Of a DNA stretch of 64,000 nt, positions 22,513-29,265 are shown one piece after another. The notes beneath the pieces are model-generated. The model was not told the DNA's origin. It searched no databases and worked only from the letters and a program-made list of their open reading frames with translations. Each line of letters opens with the position of its first letter. Position 1 is the first letter of the stretch. A program made the position numbers and the translations under genes. Source of the DNA: Clostridium facile (GTDB lineage: Bacteria > Bacillota > Clostridia > Oscillospirales > Ruminococcaceae); contig NZ_JACOQK010000001.1 in assembly GCF_014297275.1 (NCBI RefSeq), positions 434,001 to 498,000 of the forward strand, read 5' to 3'.

Positions 22513-23151
22513 TCATTCTGCCCTCACTTTCCAGATACCACATAAATAGGTATCTAATTTAATCCCAAAAATATGATATTTTTCACAAAAGGAATCCCGC
22601 CCCATGTTGTGGGCTAAGGTGTGCATTTCCCTGCAAAGGGGTAGCACCCTCATGCCTTTGTGTATAATATCTTTCCGGTTCCTTCCACGTCCTACAGCAT
22701 CGACGTGGTGTAGTTCTGCCTTTTTGCCTGTGATACAGCATTTTTTCTCAACCAAGCATTTATACAAATACCGTGCTATATCCGGTGATCTTTCCAGCAG
22801 GCTATCCGCGCAAGGAATATCAAATTCAATGCAAAAATCAATCAAAAAATTTAAAAATTGATTCGCTGTTGTCATATCCGTGTCGGATAGGCTAAAATAG
22901 TCATGCCCTGATTTCGCGATAAAATCATATTTCATCAAGGCTTTTACTTCGTCTGGTGTATGCCCTGTATATAGGCTAATATCCCGCATAGTAGCATATA
23001 TCTTTTTGCGCTGGTCTACGCTTATATGCCGCCCATCGTCCAGCCTTATTTCACATTGGGTTATTTCCTTGCGTGCTAGTTCGCCGGAAAACGGGTATTT
23101 AGCGACTATATACAGGTATTCCCCGTCATATTTATGTATATAGCCAATCAT
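22513..23151 (-). CDS. Putative HNH nuclease (HNHc_6 family)
   Basis: 212 residues with a C-terminal HNH-type fold (CCITGKKAELHHVDAVGRGRNR, LPLCREMHTLAHNMG). The N-terminal part (DDGRHISVDQRKKIYATMRDI) is typical of the HNHc_6 family, which replaces Rap/NinG-type recombination nucleases in Firmicutes phages. It overlaps the Sak gene by 4 bp, consistent with joint action in annealing-dependent recombination. Confidence 0.85.
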   Translation of the reverse strand: MIGYIHKYDGEYLYIVAKYPFSGELARKEITQCEIRLDDGRHISVDQRKKIYATMRDISLYTGHTPDEVKALMKYDFIAKSGHDYFSLSDTDMTTANQFLNFLIDFCIEFDIPCADSLLERSPDIARYLYKCLVEKKCCITGKKAELHHVDAVGRGRNRKDIIHKGMRVLPLCREMHTLAHNMGRDSFCEKYHIFGIKLDTYLCGIWKVRAE

Positions 23152-23687
23152 TTTTCCTGATTGATTCTAGTAGCTGCCAAATAGCAATCCATACACAACC
23201 CACCAGTGTTTTTAGCGACTTGTTCTGGGCTCATATGTCCATTTTTTTTCGTGGAACAAGCCTTAACTGGTTTACCACACTTACTGCAAATAATAGGTTC
23301 GCTTTCCGGCAAATCTTCTCCGGCGTATATGTACAATCCCAACCCGTGCCTTGCTACTGCTTTTGTCAAGCTACGCTGTATTGCTTTGTTGACGTCAAAT
23401 GATGTTACTTCATCTGCCGGAATTGACTGATTGCGGTAATTCATTACGGGTAGATATTCAATGTGTTCTATGTCATTAACAGTTACCCCTGTCTTTACCC
23501 AACAGGTTTTGCCATCTGTATGATAATTCCATCCATCGGCGTTTTCATATATTTGATAGGTTGCGTCTGGATGTTTTTTCTTAAGTTCTCCCCAGGCGAA
23601 AGCCCATGAGAGGTAAGTTAATCCGTTTTTTTGTTCCGTTTTTTCGTTAACGTCAATTTTATTTAATTCAACAAAATAATTTTCCAT
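23148..23687 (-). CDS. Sak-type single-strand annealing protein (DUF1071)
   Basis: 179 residues. TYLSWAFAWGELKKKHPDATY and FDVNKAIQRSLTKAVARHGLGLYIYAGEDLP are the hallmark of the DUF1071/Sak family (Rad52-like annealing proteins). A C-terminal zinc ribbon (CSKCGKP...CMDC) is added. It promotes annealing during phage recombination, with SSB and the HNH nuclease encoded next door. Confidence 0.92.
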   Translation of the reverse strand: MENYFVELNKIDVNEKTEQKNGLTYLSWAFAWGELKKKHPDATYQIYENADGWNYHTDGKTCWVKTGVTVNDIEHIEYLPVMNYRNQSIPADEVTSFDVNKAIQRSLTKAVARHGLGLYIYAGEDLPESEPIICSKCGKPVKACSTKKNGHMSPEQVAKNTGGLCMDCYLAATRINQEK

Positions 23688-24046
23688 TATTCAGGGTCCT
23701 CCTCTAATACAAACGGGGTAAAAAGTTCCGATTCGAGACAAAAATCCACCTCTATATCTTCTGCCCGCTCGCCATTAAAATAAATATCCAAAAAATCCTC
23801 AGCTGTTGTATTTGCAACAAGCCAGTCTCGAAAAGATGTTGGATTTTCTTTAAGATATTTTTTTCGTATATCTGGGATATATGCTGCATCATGTACAATA
23901 CGTTTCACACAATCGTCACATAGTCCCTGATAAATTTCATCTATGTCTGTATATTCATCGCAGCATTTGCACCGAAATGCTACGAACGGGTCATGCCCGT
24001 TAAAATAACCATCAACTATGGAATTACCTTGTAGCACTTGACACAC
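23687..24046 (-). CDS. Phage protein with zinc ribbon, unknown function
   Basis: 119 residues from GTG 24046 (AAAGGA upstream). CKCCDEY...CDDC forms a small zinc ribbon (about residues 27-48), then SFRDWLVANTTAEDFLDIYF and an acidic C-terminus (DIEVDFCLESELF, EEDPE). The stop overlaps the Sak start. The start codon region lies under the -35 box of a plus-strand promoter. Family not recognised. Confidence 0.65.
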   Translation of the reverse strand: MCQVLQGNSIVDGYFNGHDPFVAFRCKCCDEYTDIDEIYQGLCDDCVKRIVHDAAYIPDIRKKYLKENPTSFRDWLVANTTAEDFLDIYFNGERAEDIEVDFCLESELFTPFVLEEDPE

Positions 24047-24066
24047 TTCCTTTCGTCAAGTATAAT
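24036..24066 (+). promoter_or_regulatory. Consensus plus-strand promoter with inverted repeat
   Basis: TTGACA (24038-24043), 17-bp spacer, TATAAT (24061-24066), a perfect sigma-70 promoter opposite to the surrounding genes. ACTTGAC (24036-24042) and GTCAAGT (24055-24061) form an inverted repeat across it. The 10-mer CTTGACACAC (24037-24046) also occurs at the CI promoter (27525-27534), suggesting shared repressor control. Confidence 0.7.
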
Positions 24067-24072
24067 TTAAAT

Positions 24073-24128
24073 GAAATTTATTTGTTTGCCCCTCTTGGGT
24101 GGTTGCCGCCACCCTGGGGGCTTTTTTA
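24073..24128 (+). ncRNA. Candidate short RNA no. 2 (plus strand)
   Basis: Transcription from the consensus promoter would start near 24073 and stop at a very strong terminator (24088-24127): outer stem GCCCC/GGGGC, inner stem GGGTGG/CCACCC, then six T. The RNA would be about 55 bases, with an AU-rich leader, antisense to the leader of the 119-residue gene. Inferred, no expression data. Confidence 0.5.
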
Positions 24129-24129
24129 T

Positions 24130-24843
24130 TTATTCGACTACAAACAATAACCCCTGTTCAATCTCGTTGGCGAGTTCTCTTTCCAGGTATTCTTTGATGT
24201 TTTGTTTCGCTTGTAGTTTCCAGGCTCCGCCGTCTGCTTCAAAAAGTGCAACTCGTCTGCCTTCCTGCAACCTTAAAAGGAAATCGCTTTCAGGTTGATC
24301 TACTTCTAAAAATGTCCTGTATGGTTTCAGCCTTGTAATAGGGTCGATGGCTTTATTCCCTTTCAAAGCGATCCCCTGTTTTACAACCACATTTTGGGTA
24401 AAACCATCATCAGAAACGCTTGAACTGTTTTCCTCTGTAATTGTGCCAAGTAATTGAATCCTTTCCAATACTTCGTTTGTTTGGACAAATTTTGATTTTA
24501 GATTTATCATCATAGATTCATAATCCATGAATTGTCCGAACGGCATAGATGGAATTATAGCGTTAACATTATAAATACTTGCCCTGCTTTTATCAGATCC
24601 ATTGGCGGCGGAAAATACATCTACACATGTTGGAGAGGTGACACGCACCATAAAGGGTGTACGTTCAAATATTTGATCGGTTTTCAATGCTTGTACTAAC
24701 CCTATAAGGCTGGAAAAACTTATCGGGGACATATGTGGTTCTTCCATAAGGTCCAACCTTTTATCCGTATAAGTACATCCAAATTTCTCCACTTCGTTTG
24801 GTTTAGCTAAGGCAATGATTTTTTCTGTAAATTCTTTCAACAT
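24130..24843 (-). CDS. Conserved phage recombination-module protein, function unknown
   Basis: 237 residues from ATG 24843; the GGAGG lies within the last codons of the preceding gene. The C-terminal part contains KPYRTFLEVDQPESDFLLRL and ALFEADGGAWKLQAK, which I recall as conserved in phage proteins lying upstream of annealing proteins, possibly related to the DUF2303/YfdQ group; this is uncertain. No catalytic motif seen. A plus-strand terminator lies directly after its stop. Confidence 0.65.
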   Translation of the reverse strand: MLKEFTEKIIALAKPNEVEKFGCTYTDKRLDLMEEPHMSPISFSSLIGLVQALKTDQIFERTPFMVRVTSPTCVDVFSAANGSDKSRASIYNVNAIIPSMPFGQFMDYESMMINLKSKFVQTNEVLERIQLLGTITEENSSSVSDDGFTQNVVVKQGIALKGNKAIDPITRLKPYRTFLEVDQPESDFLLRLQEGRRVALFEADGGAWKLQAKQNIKEYLERELANEIEQGLLFVVE

Positions 24844-24844
24844 A

Positions 24845-25219
24845 TTATTTTCCTCCAATTGCGATTTTCATGATTTTTGGGCTTTCCTGTACTTGTCCAT
24901 CAAGCGCGACCTGTCCAGGGATGTTTGGTGTCATTTCTACCGCCATAACCTCGCCTGTTTTCTGATTTGCACCGATGGAAAGTGTTGTTTGGATAGGTTC
25001 GTTAGGCACAATGGTCCTCTTTGTCTGTACTTGCATTGTCACTTGTGACCTGTCTTGCGTCGGGATAAAATCTACTGTTATCACCAGCTTTCTTTTCTTC
25101 TTGGGGTCAGTGTTGACATCCAAGATATTATCAATAATTTTAGCGGATTCGATGTCCGCCGCTTCCATGATAGCATTGCCAGCCATTTTCAAAATGCTGG
25201 TATATTGTTGTGCTTCCAT
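24845..25219 (-). CDS. Phage 'replication terminator protein'-like protein
   Basis: 124 residues from ATG 25219 (AAAGGAGG 7 bp upstream). NILDVNTDPKKKRKLVITVDF and TKRTIVPNEPIQTTLSIG match a small conserved protein commonly labelled replication terminator protein in Firmicutes phages; the label is not a demonstrated function. The start codon is overlapped by the -35 box of the plus-strand promoter that drives candidate RNA no. 3. Confidence 0.7.
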   Translation of the reverse strand: MEAQQYTSILKMAGNAIMEAADIESAKIIDNILDVNTDPKKKRKLVITVDFIPTQDRSQVTMQVQTKRTIVPNEPIQTTLSIGANQKTGEVMAVEMTPNIPGQVALDGQVQESPKIMKIAIGGK

Positions 25220-25247
25220 TGACAATCCTCCTTTAATTATTTATAAT
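25219..25247 (+). promoter_or_regulatory. Consensus plus-strand promoter
   Basis: TTGACA (25219-25224), 17-bp spacer, TATAAT (25242-25247), pointing rightward against the early operon. The spacer contains the complement of the SD of the minus-strand gene, so RNA polymerase here would clash with that gene's leader. Confidence 0.68.
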
Positions 25248-25253
25248 GATAGT

Positions 25254-25310
25254 GTTGTATTTTGTTGATTGCTCTCGCATACGGATATTGCCGTTGCGGG
25301 AGCTTTTTTA
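25254..25310 (+). ncRNA. Candidate short RNA no. 3 (plus strand)
   Basis: Starts near 25254 and ends in a terminator at 25271-25309: GCTCTCGCA...ACGG pairs with CCGT...TGCGGGAGC (about 14 bp with one bulge), then six T. About 55 bases, antisense to the leader of the 124-residue gene. Same design as RNAs 1 and 2. Inferred only. Confidence 0.5.
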
Positions 25311-25544
25311 TTATGCTGCATGGTTGTCTGCCTCTTCTTTTGTTTGTTTATGTAACCGGATCGCTTGTGTGATCCGCGGTATCCAAATAGCGCCTGCTAT
25401 CATTGTCATACCAATTAGGCAGCGGATTAGGCATTCGCCAAATGATATCGCAATGTTATCCGATGCACCTAATGCGCCTTGAACCAACAGTACACCAAAG
25501 ACGATTAAGGCGACTTGTCCGGTTTTTATAATGATCTGTTTCAT
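25311..25544 (-). CDS. Small two-helix membrane protein
   Basis: 77 residues with two hydrophobic helices (VALIVFGVLLVQGALGA and CLIRCLIGMTMIAGAIWI) and a charged C-terminus (HKQTKEEADNH). SD AGGAGG precedes the ATG, which overlaps the previous stop. Function unknown; possibly a superinfection or regulatory membrane peptide. Confidence 0.6.
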   Translation of the reverse strand: MKQIIIKTGQVALIVFGVLLVQGALGASDNIAISFGECLIRCLIGMTMIAGAIWIPRITQAIRLHKQTKEEADNHAA

Positions 25545-25783
25545 GCTTCCTCCTGATCCTGCGGCATGAAAAACACACGATTTCCGATACTATAGGTTCT
25601 TCGTATGCCGTTCAACACCTTTTTAGCTATGGATAATGTTTTATATTCTCCTACAATTACGGCGTAATCGGGATATTCACATGATATGCTGTAACGGTCG
25701 TTTCTTCGATCGTAGGTAATTTCAACGGTTTGCAATGTGTCCATATTTATAAGTTTCTCTTCATTTTGGCTGCATATTAGCAT
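25541..25783 (-). CDS. Small phage protein, unknown function
   Basis: 80 residues from ATG 25783, which lies within the end of the helix-turn-helix gene. The core (TVEITYDRRNDRYSISCEYP, VIVGEYKTLSIAKKVLNGI) looks like a small alpha/beta fold. No family recognised. GGAGGG is 9 bp upstream of the start. Confidence 0.6.
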   Translation of the reverse strand: MLICSQNEEKLINMDTLQTVEITYDRRNDRYSISCEYPDYAVIVGEYKTLSIAKKVLNGIRRTYSIGNRVFFMPQDQEEA

Positions 25784-25986
25784 TGTTTTCCACCCTCCAA
25801 TCTAATTGGGCTTATATTGAGTGCCCGGGCTATTTTTTTGATTGTATCTTTGCTGGTATGCTGGGTTATGTTGTCCATAGCAAGTTGTATTGTTTTGCGT
25901 GATACTCCGCTATCTCTTTCCAAGTCTGCAACGGTCATTCCTTTGGACCTCATTGCATCCATCAATTTGTTTCCATCAATTTTCAT
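25777..25986 (-). CDS. XRE-type helix-turn-helix regulator (Cro-like)
   Basis: 69 residues, essentially one HTH domain: GNKLMDAMRSKGMTVADLER, DSGVSRKTIQLAMDN (recognition helix), then IKKIARALNISPIRL. It has the position and size of a Cro-like early regulator in the leftward operon. It follows another HTH gene with a 9-bp gap. Confidence 0.8.
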   Translation of the reverse strand: MKIDGNKLMDAMRSKGMTVADLERDSGVSRKTIQLAMDNITQHTSKDTIKKIARALNISPIRLEGGKQC

Positions 25987-25995
25987 TTTTTTCTC

Positions 25996-26229
25996 CTATC
26001 GCTGAAATAATTCTGTGATTGGAATATGTAGATAGTTACATATCCTATCCAATTCTTCAACGCTGAATTGTCCTGGATTCTTTCGCCTGGTATACATTGT
26101 TTTAACTGATATTCTGGCTGCGTTTGCAAGCCTGTCTATAGCAACCCCCTGTAGCTCAGCGTAATAATTGATTTTAGCAATTATCAGGTTATCCCGCTGT
26201 TCTACCGGGGATTTTTTTAGTTTTGGCAC
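25996..26229 (-). CDS. Small helix-turn-helix regulator
   Basis: 77 residues from GTG 26229 (AAAGGAGG 7 bp upstream; the ATG at 26247 sits on the SD). INYYAELQGVAIDRLANAARISVKTMYTRR is an XRE-like HTH, followed by FSVEELDRICNYLHIPITELF. Two HTH genes in tandem suggest a Cro-type early switch. The upstream DNA holds the palindrome CATTTGAACAAATG (26245-26258). Confidence 0.78.
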   Translation of the reverse strand: MPKLKKSPVEQRDNLIIAKINYYAELQGVAIDRLANAARISVKTMYTRRKNPGQFSVEELDRICNYLHIPITELFQR

Positions 26230-26244
26230 AGGATCGCCTCCTTT

Positions 26245-26272
26245 CATTTGAACAAATGATTTGTTACATATC
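26245..26272. promoter_or_regulatory. Palindrome plus 16-bp dispersed repeat
   Basis: CATTTG-AA-CAAATG (26245-26258) is a perfect palindrome and TGATTTGTTACATATC (26257-26272) recurs at 27120-27135. The latter copy lies just after the DUF2513 gene. Possible binding sites for one of the phage HTH proteins. Confidence 0.4.
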
Positions 26273-26306
26273 CTAAATTGGTTATGAAAAATCAGAACGG
26301 ATAGTG

Positions 26307-26480
26307 TTACTCTTCATCATTTTTATGTAGCAAATCATAAATTGCTAAAACTCCCCAAATGATTACTTCGGCTGAACCAATCAGCGCTCCAATCCATGAT
26401 GAATTTGCGGCGGAAATGCTACCGTAAATCATGCCAAGCGACTGCATAAGTAAACAAAATTTAAAGTCTAATTTTTTCAC
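26307..26480 (-). CDS. 57-residue membrane protein
   Basis: GTG 26480 after GAGGTGAG. Two hydrophobic segments (FKFCLLMQSLGMIYGSI and WIGALIGSAEVIIWGVLAI) and a charged end (HKNDEE). Second of two tandem membrane-protein ORFs of equal length. Function unknown. Confidence 0.55.
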   Translation of the reverse strand: MKKLDFKFCLLMQSLGMIYGSISAANSSWIGALIGSAEVIIWGVLAIYDLLHKNDEE

Positions 26481-26488
26481 TTCTCACC

Positions 26489-26662
26489 TCAACGTTGATT
26501 GCCGAAATATTTTTTAAATACTTCAACTATTACTAAAACGCATAGTATTATGCTAAATGCGATAAATATCCATTTTCCAAGCCCGATAAGGTCTTGGGCG
26601 TAAATAAGGCATAACATTTCTAAAATCAGATAGATTTGCGGATTGTTTTTTTCACCTCGCAC
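26489..26662 (-). CDS. 57-residue single-pass membrane protein
   Basis: GTG at 26662 is the first start after a stop in this frame, but it overlaps its own AGGAGG site, so the true start is uncertain. One strong hydrophobic segment (WIFIAFSIILCVLVIVEVF). It is preceded by the 18-bp block AAACCAGCGTAGGAGGTG, repeated before the ORF at 27286. Confidence 0.45.
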   Translation of the reverse strand: MRGEKNNPQIYLILEMLCLIYAQDLIGLGKWIFIAFSIILCVLVIVEVFKKYFGNQR

Positions 26663-26678
26663 CTCCTACGCTGGTTTA

Positions 26679-26707
26679 TTGCACTCCCTATCTGTTTGTA
26701 GTAAAAT
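26679..26707 (+). promoter_or_regulatory. Promoter for the DUF2513 gene
   Basis: TTGCAC (26679-26684), 17-bp spacer, TAAAAT (26702-26707), followed by SD AAAGGGGGTG and ATG 26731. Confidence 0.6.
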
Positions 26708-26730
26708 GTTGGTAGAAAGGGGGTGTTAAA

Positions 26731-27114
26731 ATGAAATTAAATCCTGACTGTATGAGAGACGTGTTACTTGAAATGGAAAAAGTTCCTTTTAGCGAATCGC
26801 TGGATATTGAACCACTATGTAATTCGTTGCCACAATACACTTACGAAGATATCATATATTCTTGCTATAAATTGGAAGAAGCAAATTTTATCCAGGCTAT
26901 TATTAAATTTTACAATGATGAATTACACGTAATTTCATTGAATGATATTACTTATAATGGTCATCAATTTTTAGCAGATATTCGTTCTGATACCGTATGG
27001 AATCACGTCAAAGAAGTTGGTAAAAAAGTAGGATCCAATTCAGTAAGTGCTTTAACACAAATCGCTACAGGAGTAATCACCGCCATTATCAAACAACAAC
27101 TTGGATTTAATTAA
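26731..27114 (+). CDS. DUF2513 family protein
   Basis: 127 residues on the plus strand, inside an otherwise minus-strand early operon. The DUF2513 pattern is visible: MKLNPDCMRDVLLEMEK at the start, YTYEDIIYSCYKLEEANFI and DITYNGHQFLADIR, then a C-terminal helical region (ALTQIATGVITAIIKQQLG). The family is frequent in prophages and mobile elements and looks like a winged-helix regulator; function not established. It has its own promoter and terminator. Confidence 0.85.
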   Translation: MKLNPDCMRDVLLEMEKVPFSESLDIEPLCNSLPQYTYEDIIYSCYKLEEANFIQAIIKFYNDELHVISLNDITYNGHQFLADIRSDTVWNHVKEVGKKVGSNSVSALTQIATGVITAIIKQQLGFN

Positions 27115-27286
27115 ATAAGTGATTTGTTACATATCGGGTACAATCAGTTATTTCTTGATCAGATGGCTGTTTGTACCCGCTTTTTTCTATGTAATAGATC
27201 ATAGACAATGTGCTAACACGCCATTTAATCCATTTTGCTACTGCGATTAAAAGTAGTACAGATAGAATAACTACAATAAATATCAA
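27107..27286 (-). CDS. 59-residue single-pass membrane protein with soluble tail
   Basis: TTG 27286 follows GGAGGTG. An N-terminal membrane helix (MIFIVVILSVLLLIAVAKWI) is followed by a conserved-looking tail (YYIEKSGYKQPSDQEITDCT). I recall small Clostridial phage proteins with the same YYxEKxGYKxP motif. Its last codons overlap the DUF2513 gene in opposite orientation by 8 bp. Confidence 0.6.
   Translation of the reverse strand: MIFIVVILSVLLLIAVAKWIKWRVSTLSMIYYIEKSGYKQPSDQEITDCTRYVTNHLFN
27135..27186 (+). terminator. Terminator of the DUF2513 gene
   Basis: CGGGTACA (27135-27142) pairs with TGTACCCG (27172-27179), followed by C and six T. It lies inside the antisense 59-residue gene. Confidence 0.65.
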
Positions 27287-27297
27287 GTGAACACCTC

Positions 27298-27444
27298 CTA
27301 CGCTGGTTTGTCTTGCTTAAACTGCTTTTCTGCCATAAATGCCATGCCTTCGCCGAAGAGCAGCAATTTTTCTTTTTCTAATGGCGTCATATGTTGGAAC
27401 GCTTGTTCAAACGTTTTTAAAATTTTTTGTTCCTGTGCAGTCAT
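27298..27444 (-). CDS. 48-residue phage protein, first gene of the leftward early operon
   Basis: ATG 27444 after AAAGGAGGTG. Helical, charged sequence (EQKILKTFEQAFQHMTPLEK, LLLFGEGMAFMAEK). It is directly downstream of the consensus early promoter. No family recognised. Confidence 0.6.
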   Translation of the reverse strand: MTAQEQKILKTFEQAFQHMTPLEKEKLLLFGEGMAFMAEKQFKQDKPA

Positions 27445-27473
27445 TTTGTTCACCTCCTTTGTGCTTTAATCAC

Positions 27474-27502
27474 ATTATATACTAATAATTTGTGATTGTC
27501 AA
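27474..27502 (-). promoter_or_regulatory. Early leftward promoter
   Basis: On the minus strand TTGACA (27497-27502), 17-bp spacer, TATAAT (27474-27479). It diverges from the CI promoter; their -35 boxes are 23 bp apart. GCTTGACAATCACA here mirrors GCTTGACACACA at the other promoter, so repressor sites probably overlap both. Confidence 0.8.
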
Positions 27503-27523
27503 GCTATTTTTTAATATTTTTGT

Positions 27524-27554
27524 GCTTGACACACATTTTTGTATATGATATACT
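27524..27554 (+). promoter_or_regulatory. Promoter of the CI-like repressor gene
   Basis: TTGACA (27526-27531), 17-bp spacer, TATACT (27549-27554), followed by SD CAAGGTGGTG and ATG 27576. Confidence 0.78.
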
Positions 27555-27575
27555 AATTTACAAGGTGGTGATATT

Positions 27576-27956
27576 ATGGAAACATTTGAGCGTATTAGAT
27601 TGCTTAGAAAAAAATACTTAAATATGACGCAAGAAGAATTTTCCTCAAACATAAATATTAGTCGTGCTAATTTAGGTAGCATAGAAGTGGGGAGGATTCG
27701 TATAACTGATAGGGTTATCAGTGATATATGTATAAAATATAATGTATCCGAAGAATGGCTGCGCACTGGAGAAGGGGAACCATTTATCAAGCTAACCAGG
27801 GATGAGGAACTTATGGAATGGGCTGGAAAAGTTTTGAGCGCAGATTCAAAATCATTTCAAAAACGCTTTGTATCCATGCTATCTAGGTTAAACGAATCTG
27901 AATGGCAGGTACTAGAAAAAATGGCTATAGAATTAACAGAAAATAAAAAAGACTAG
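27576..27956 (+). CDS. CI-like XRE repressor
   Basis: 126 residues. The N-terminal HTH is complete (RIRLLRKKYLNMTQEEFSSN, INISRANLGSIEVGRIRI, YNVSEEWLRTGEGEPF). The C-terminus (about residues 80-126) is short and helical, with no S24 peptidase domain, so induction cannot work by LexA-type self-cleavage. The encoded antirepressor is a candidate partner. Divergent from the early operon, as expected for the lysogeny switch. Confidence 0.88.
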   Translation: METFERIRLLRKKYLNMTQEEFSSNINISRANLGSIEVGRIRITDRVISDICIKYNVSEEWLRTGEGEPFIKLTRDEELMEWAGKVLSADSKSFQKRFVSMLSRLNESEWQVLEKMAIELTENKKD

Positions 27957-27971
27957 GGTAAAACCCTAGTC
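27941..27971 (-). terminator. Shared hairpin at the ends of two convergent genes
   Basis: GACTAGGGT (27951-27959) and ACCCTAGTC (27963-27971) form a perfect 9-bp stem. On the minus strand it is followed by six T and is a good terminator for the 48-residue gene. Each arm supplies the codons GAC TAG, so both convergent genes end in Asp-stop inside it. Confidence 0.75.
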
Positions 27972-28112
27972 CAAATATGATTTTATGAAACGATATAGCT
28001 GTTTTAGCTGATTTTCAGTTGCTTTTTTCAATAGTTCATTGATTAACCTTATGAATATTTCTCCTTGAGATTTTAGGCGAAGTTGCTCCTTGGTTTTTCT
28101 GTCCTGTTTCAT
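27966..28112 (-). CDS. 48-residue phage protein, paralogue of the protein at 11591-11731
   Basis: ATG 28112 after AAAGGAG. Basic, helical protein; the C-terminal LINELLKKATENQLKQLYRF is close to the 46-residue protein of the antirepressor operon. Convergent with the repressor gene, and ends within the shared hairpin. Function unknown; perhaps a regulator of lysis-lysogeny. Confidence 0.65.
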   Translation of the reverse strand: MKQDRKTKEQLRLKSQGEIFIRLINELLKKATENQLKQLYRFIKSYLD

Positions 28113-28470
28113 GGTTTGTCTCCTTTAGCTTGCTGGTGCATCAGTAATATTTGTCAGATTTATAATTTTTTGGAATCCCTAATTTTATAATATCAAATAT
28201 TTACAGCTATTTCCATTCGCTATATCGACAAAATTTTACTAATTATTTCTATATGGTAAATGTATCCTTTTTTAGGTAAATAGAAATATATAGTTTTATT
28301 GTCGTTTTTTGTATAAATTGTGAATGGACATTATTTCCAGTTGGTAGTACAATTATTGTAAAATTATTAAGGATGGAAAGTCGACTAAGCAAAAGAAAGC
28401 TTAACATCTTATATTAAACGGATATGATAGAAAAATAAAAGTAATTTTGATAATTGGAGAAGGAATGAAC
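28113..28470. other. AT-rich intergenic region
   Basis: About 360 bp without a gene. It must hold the promoters of the leftward 48-residue gene and the rightward gene at 28471. I see no promoter close to consensus and no clear hairpin. Confidence 0.4.
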
Positions 28471-29265
28471 ATGAAAATTGAAAAATTTGAAACTACTGTA
28501 GAAGAAACTATGTCGTTAAATGAGGAATCTATAGATATTCAAACAATATTGCCAATTTTACATGATGGAGATTTACTAGAGTTTGAATCGGAAATTGATT
28601 CCCAAGAAAACCATAAAATTAGAGTATATTGTCATAATAAACATATTGGTTATTTAAAAAGCGGCTTAACTACATATATTGTAAATTTTGTAGAATCTCA
28701 TGAAAATTGTGATATCGAAGGGGAGATTCTTAAAATTACTGGCGGGGAGAATGGCTTAAATTATGGGTGCAAAATTTGTGTTGAATTGAAATGTTATGAT
28801 GAAGAAAAAAATTCTAAAACACAAAATAAAATAGATCAGCTTCCAGAAACTTTTTGTGTAAAGTGTGGTAATAAATTTAGGGGAAATTTCTGTACTAAAT
28901 GTGGTACACCATCTTATTTTAATACGCCAAAATCGGCGTCAAATGTACCGGTAAAATCAACAGCTCCATTACAAGTAAACGTGATTCAACAAAATGCAAT
29001 AGTCAATAATCAATTCGGACCGTCTATTGTTTGTCCTGTATGCGGAGCGAAAAATATAGAGATTTCATTACAACAGGTAAGCAGTAAAACGGCCAAAAAA
29101 CGCAATAGTATTATACGTAGTGCTGGACGTGGCGGTATGATTCTAATGACGGGTGGATTGTGGGCTTTAACGCCAAAAGCGGATGGCAAAGAAAAAACAA
29201 AGGTTAAAAATGGAAAGTTTGCTATATGCCAATCTTGTGGGCATTCTTGGGAAATAAAAAAATAA
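28471..29265 (+). CDS. HIRAN-like domain protein with two zinc ribbons
   Basis: 264 residues from ATG 28471 (AAGG 7 bp upstream). Residues about 25-105 resemble a HIRAN domain (LPILHDGDLLEFESEI, HNKHIGYLKSGLTTYI). Then come a zinc ribbon (FCVKCGNKFRGNFCTKCG), a Pro/Gln-rich linker and a second, split zinc ribbon (CPVCGAKN...CQSCGHSW) enclosing a Gly/Met-rich hydrophobic loop. HIRAN domains bind DNA ends. Lies between the repressor and integrase, a lysogeny-region accessory gene. Function not known. Confidence 0.6.
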   Translation: MKIEKFETTVEETMSLNEESIDIQTILPILHDGDLLEFESEIDSQENHKIRVYCHNKHIGYLKSGLTTYIVNFVESHENCDIEGEILKITGGENGLNYGCKICVELKCYDEEKNSKTQNKIDQLPETFCVKCGNKFRGNFCTKCGTPSYFNTPKSASNVPVKSTAPLQVNVIQQNAIVNNQFGPSIVCPVCGAKNIEISLQQVSSKTAKKRNSIIRSAGRGGMILMTGGLWALTPKADGKEKTKVKNGKFAICQSCGHSWEIKK

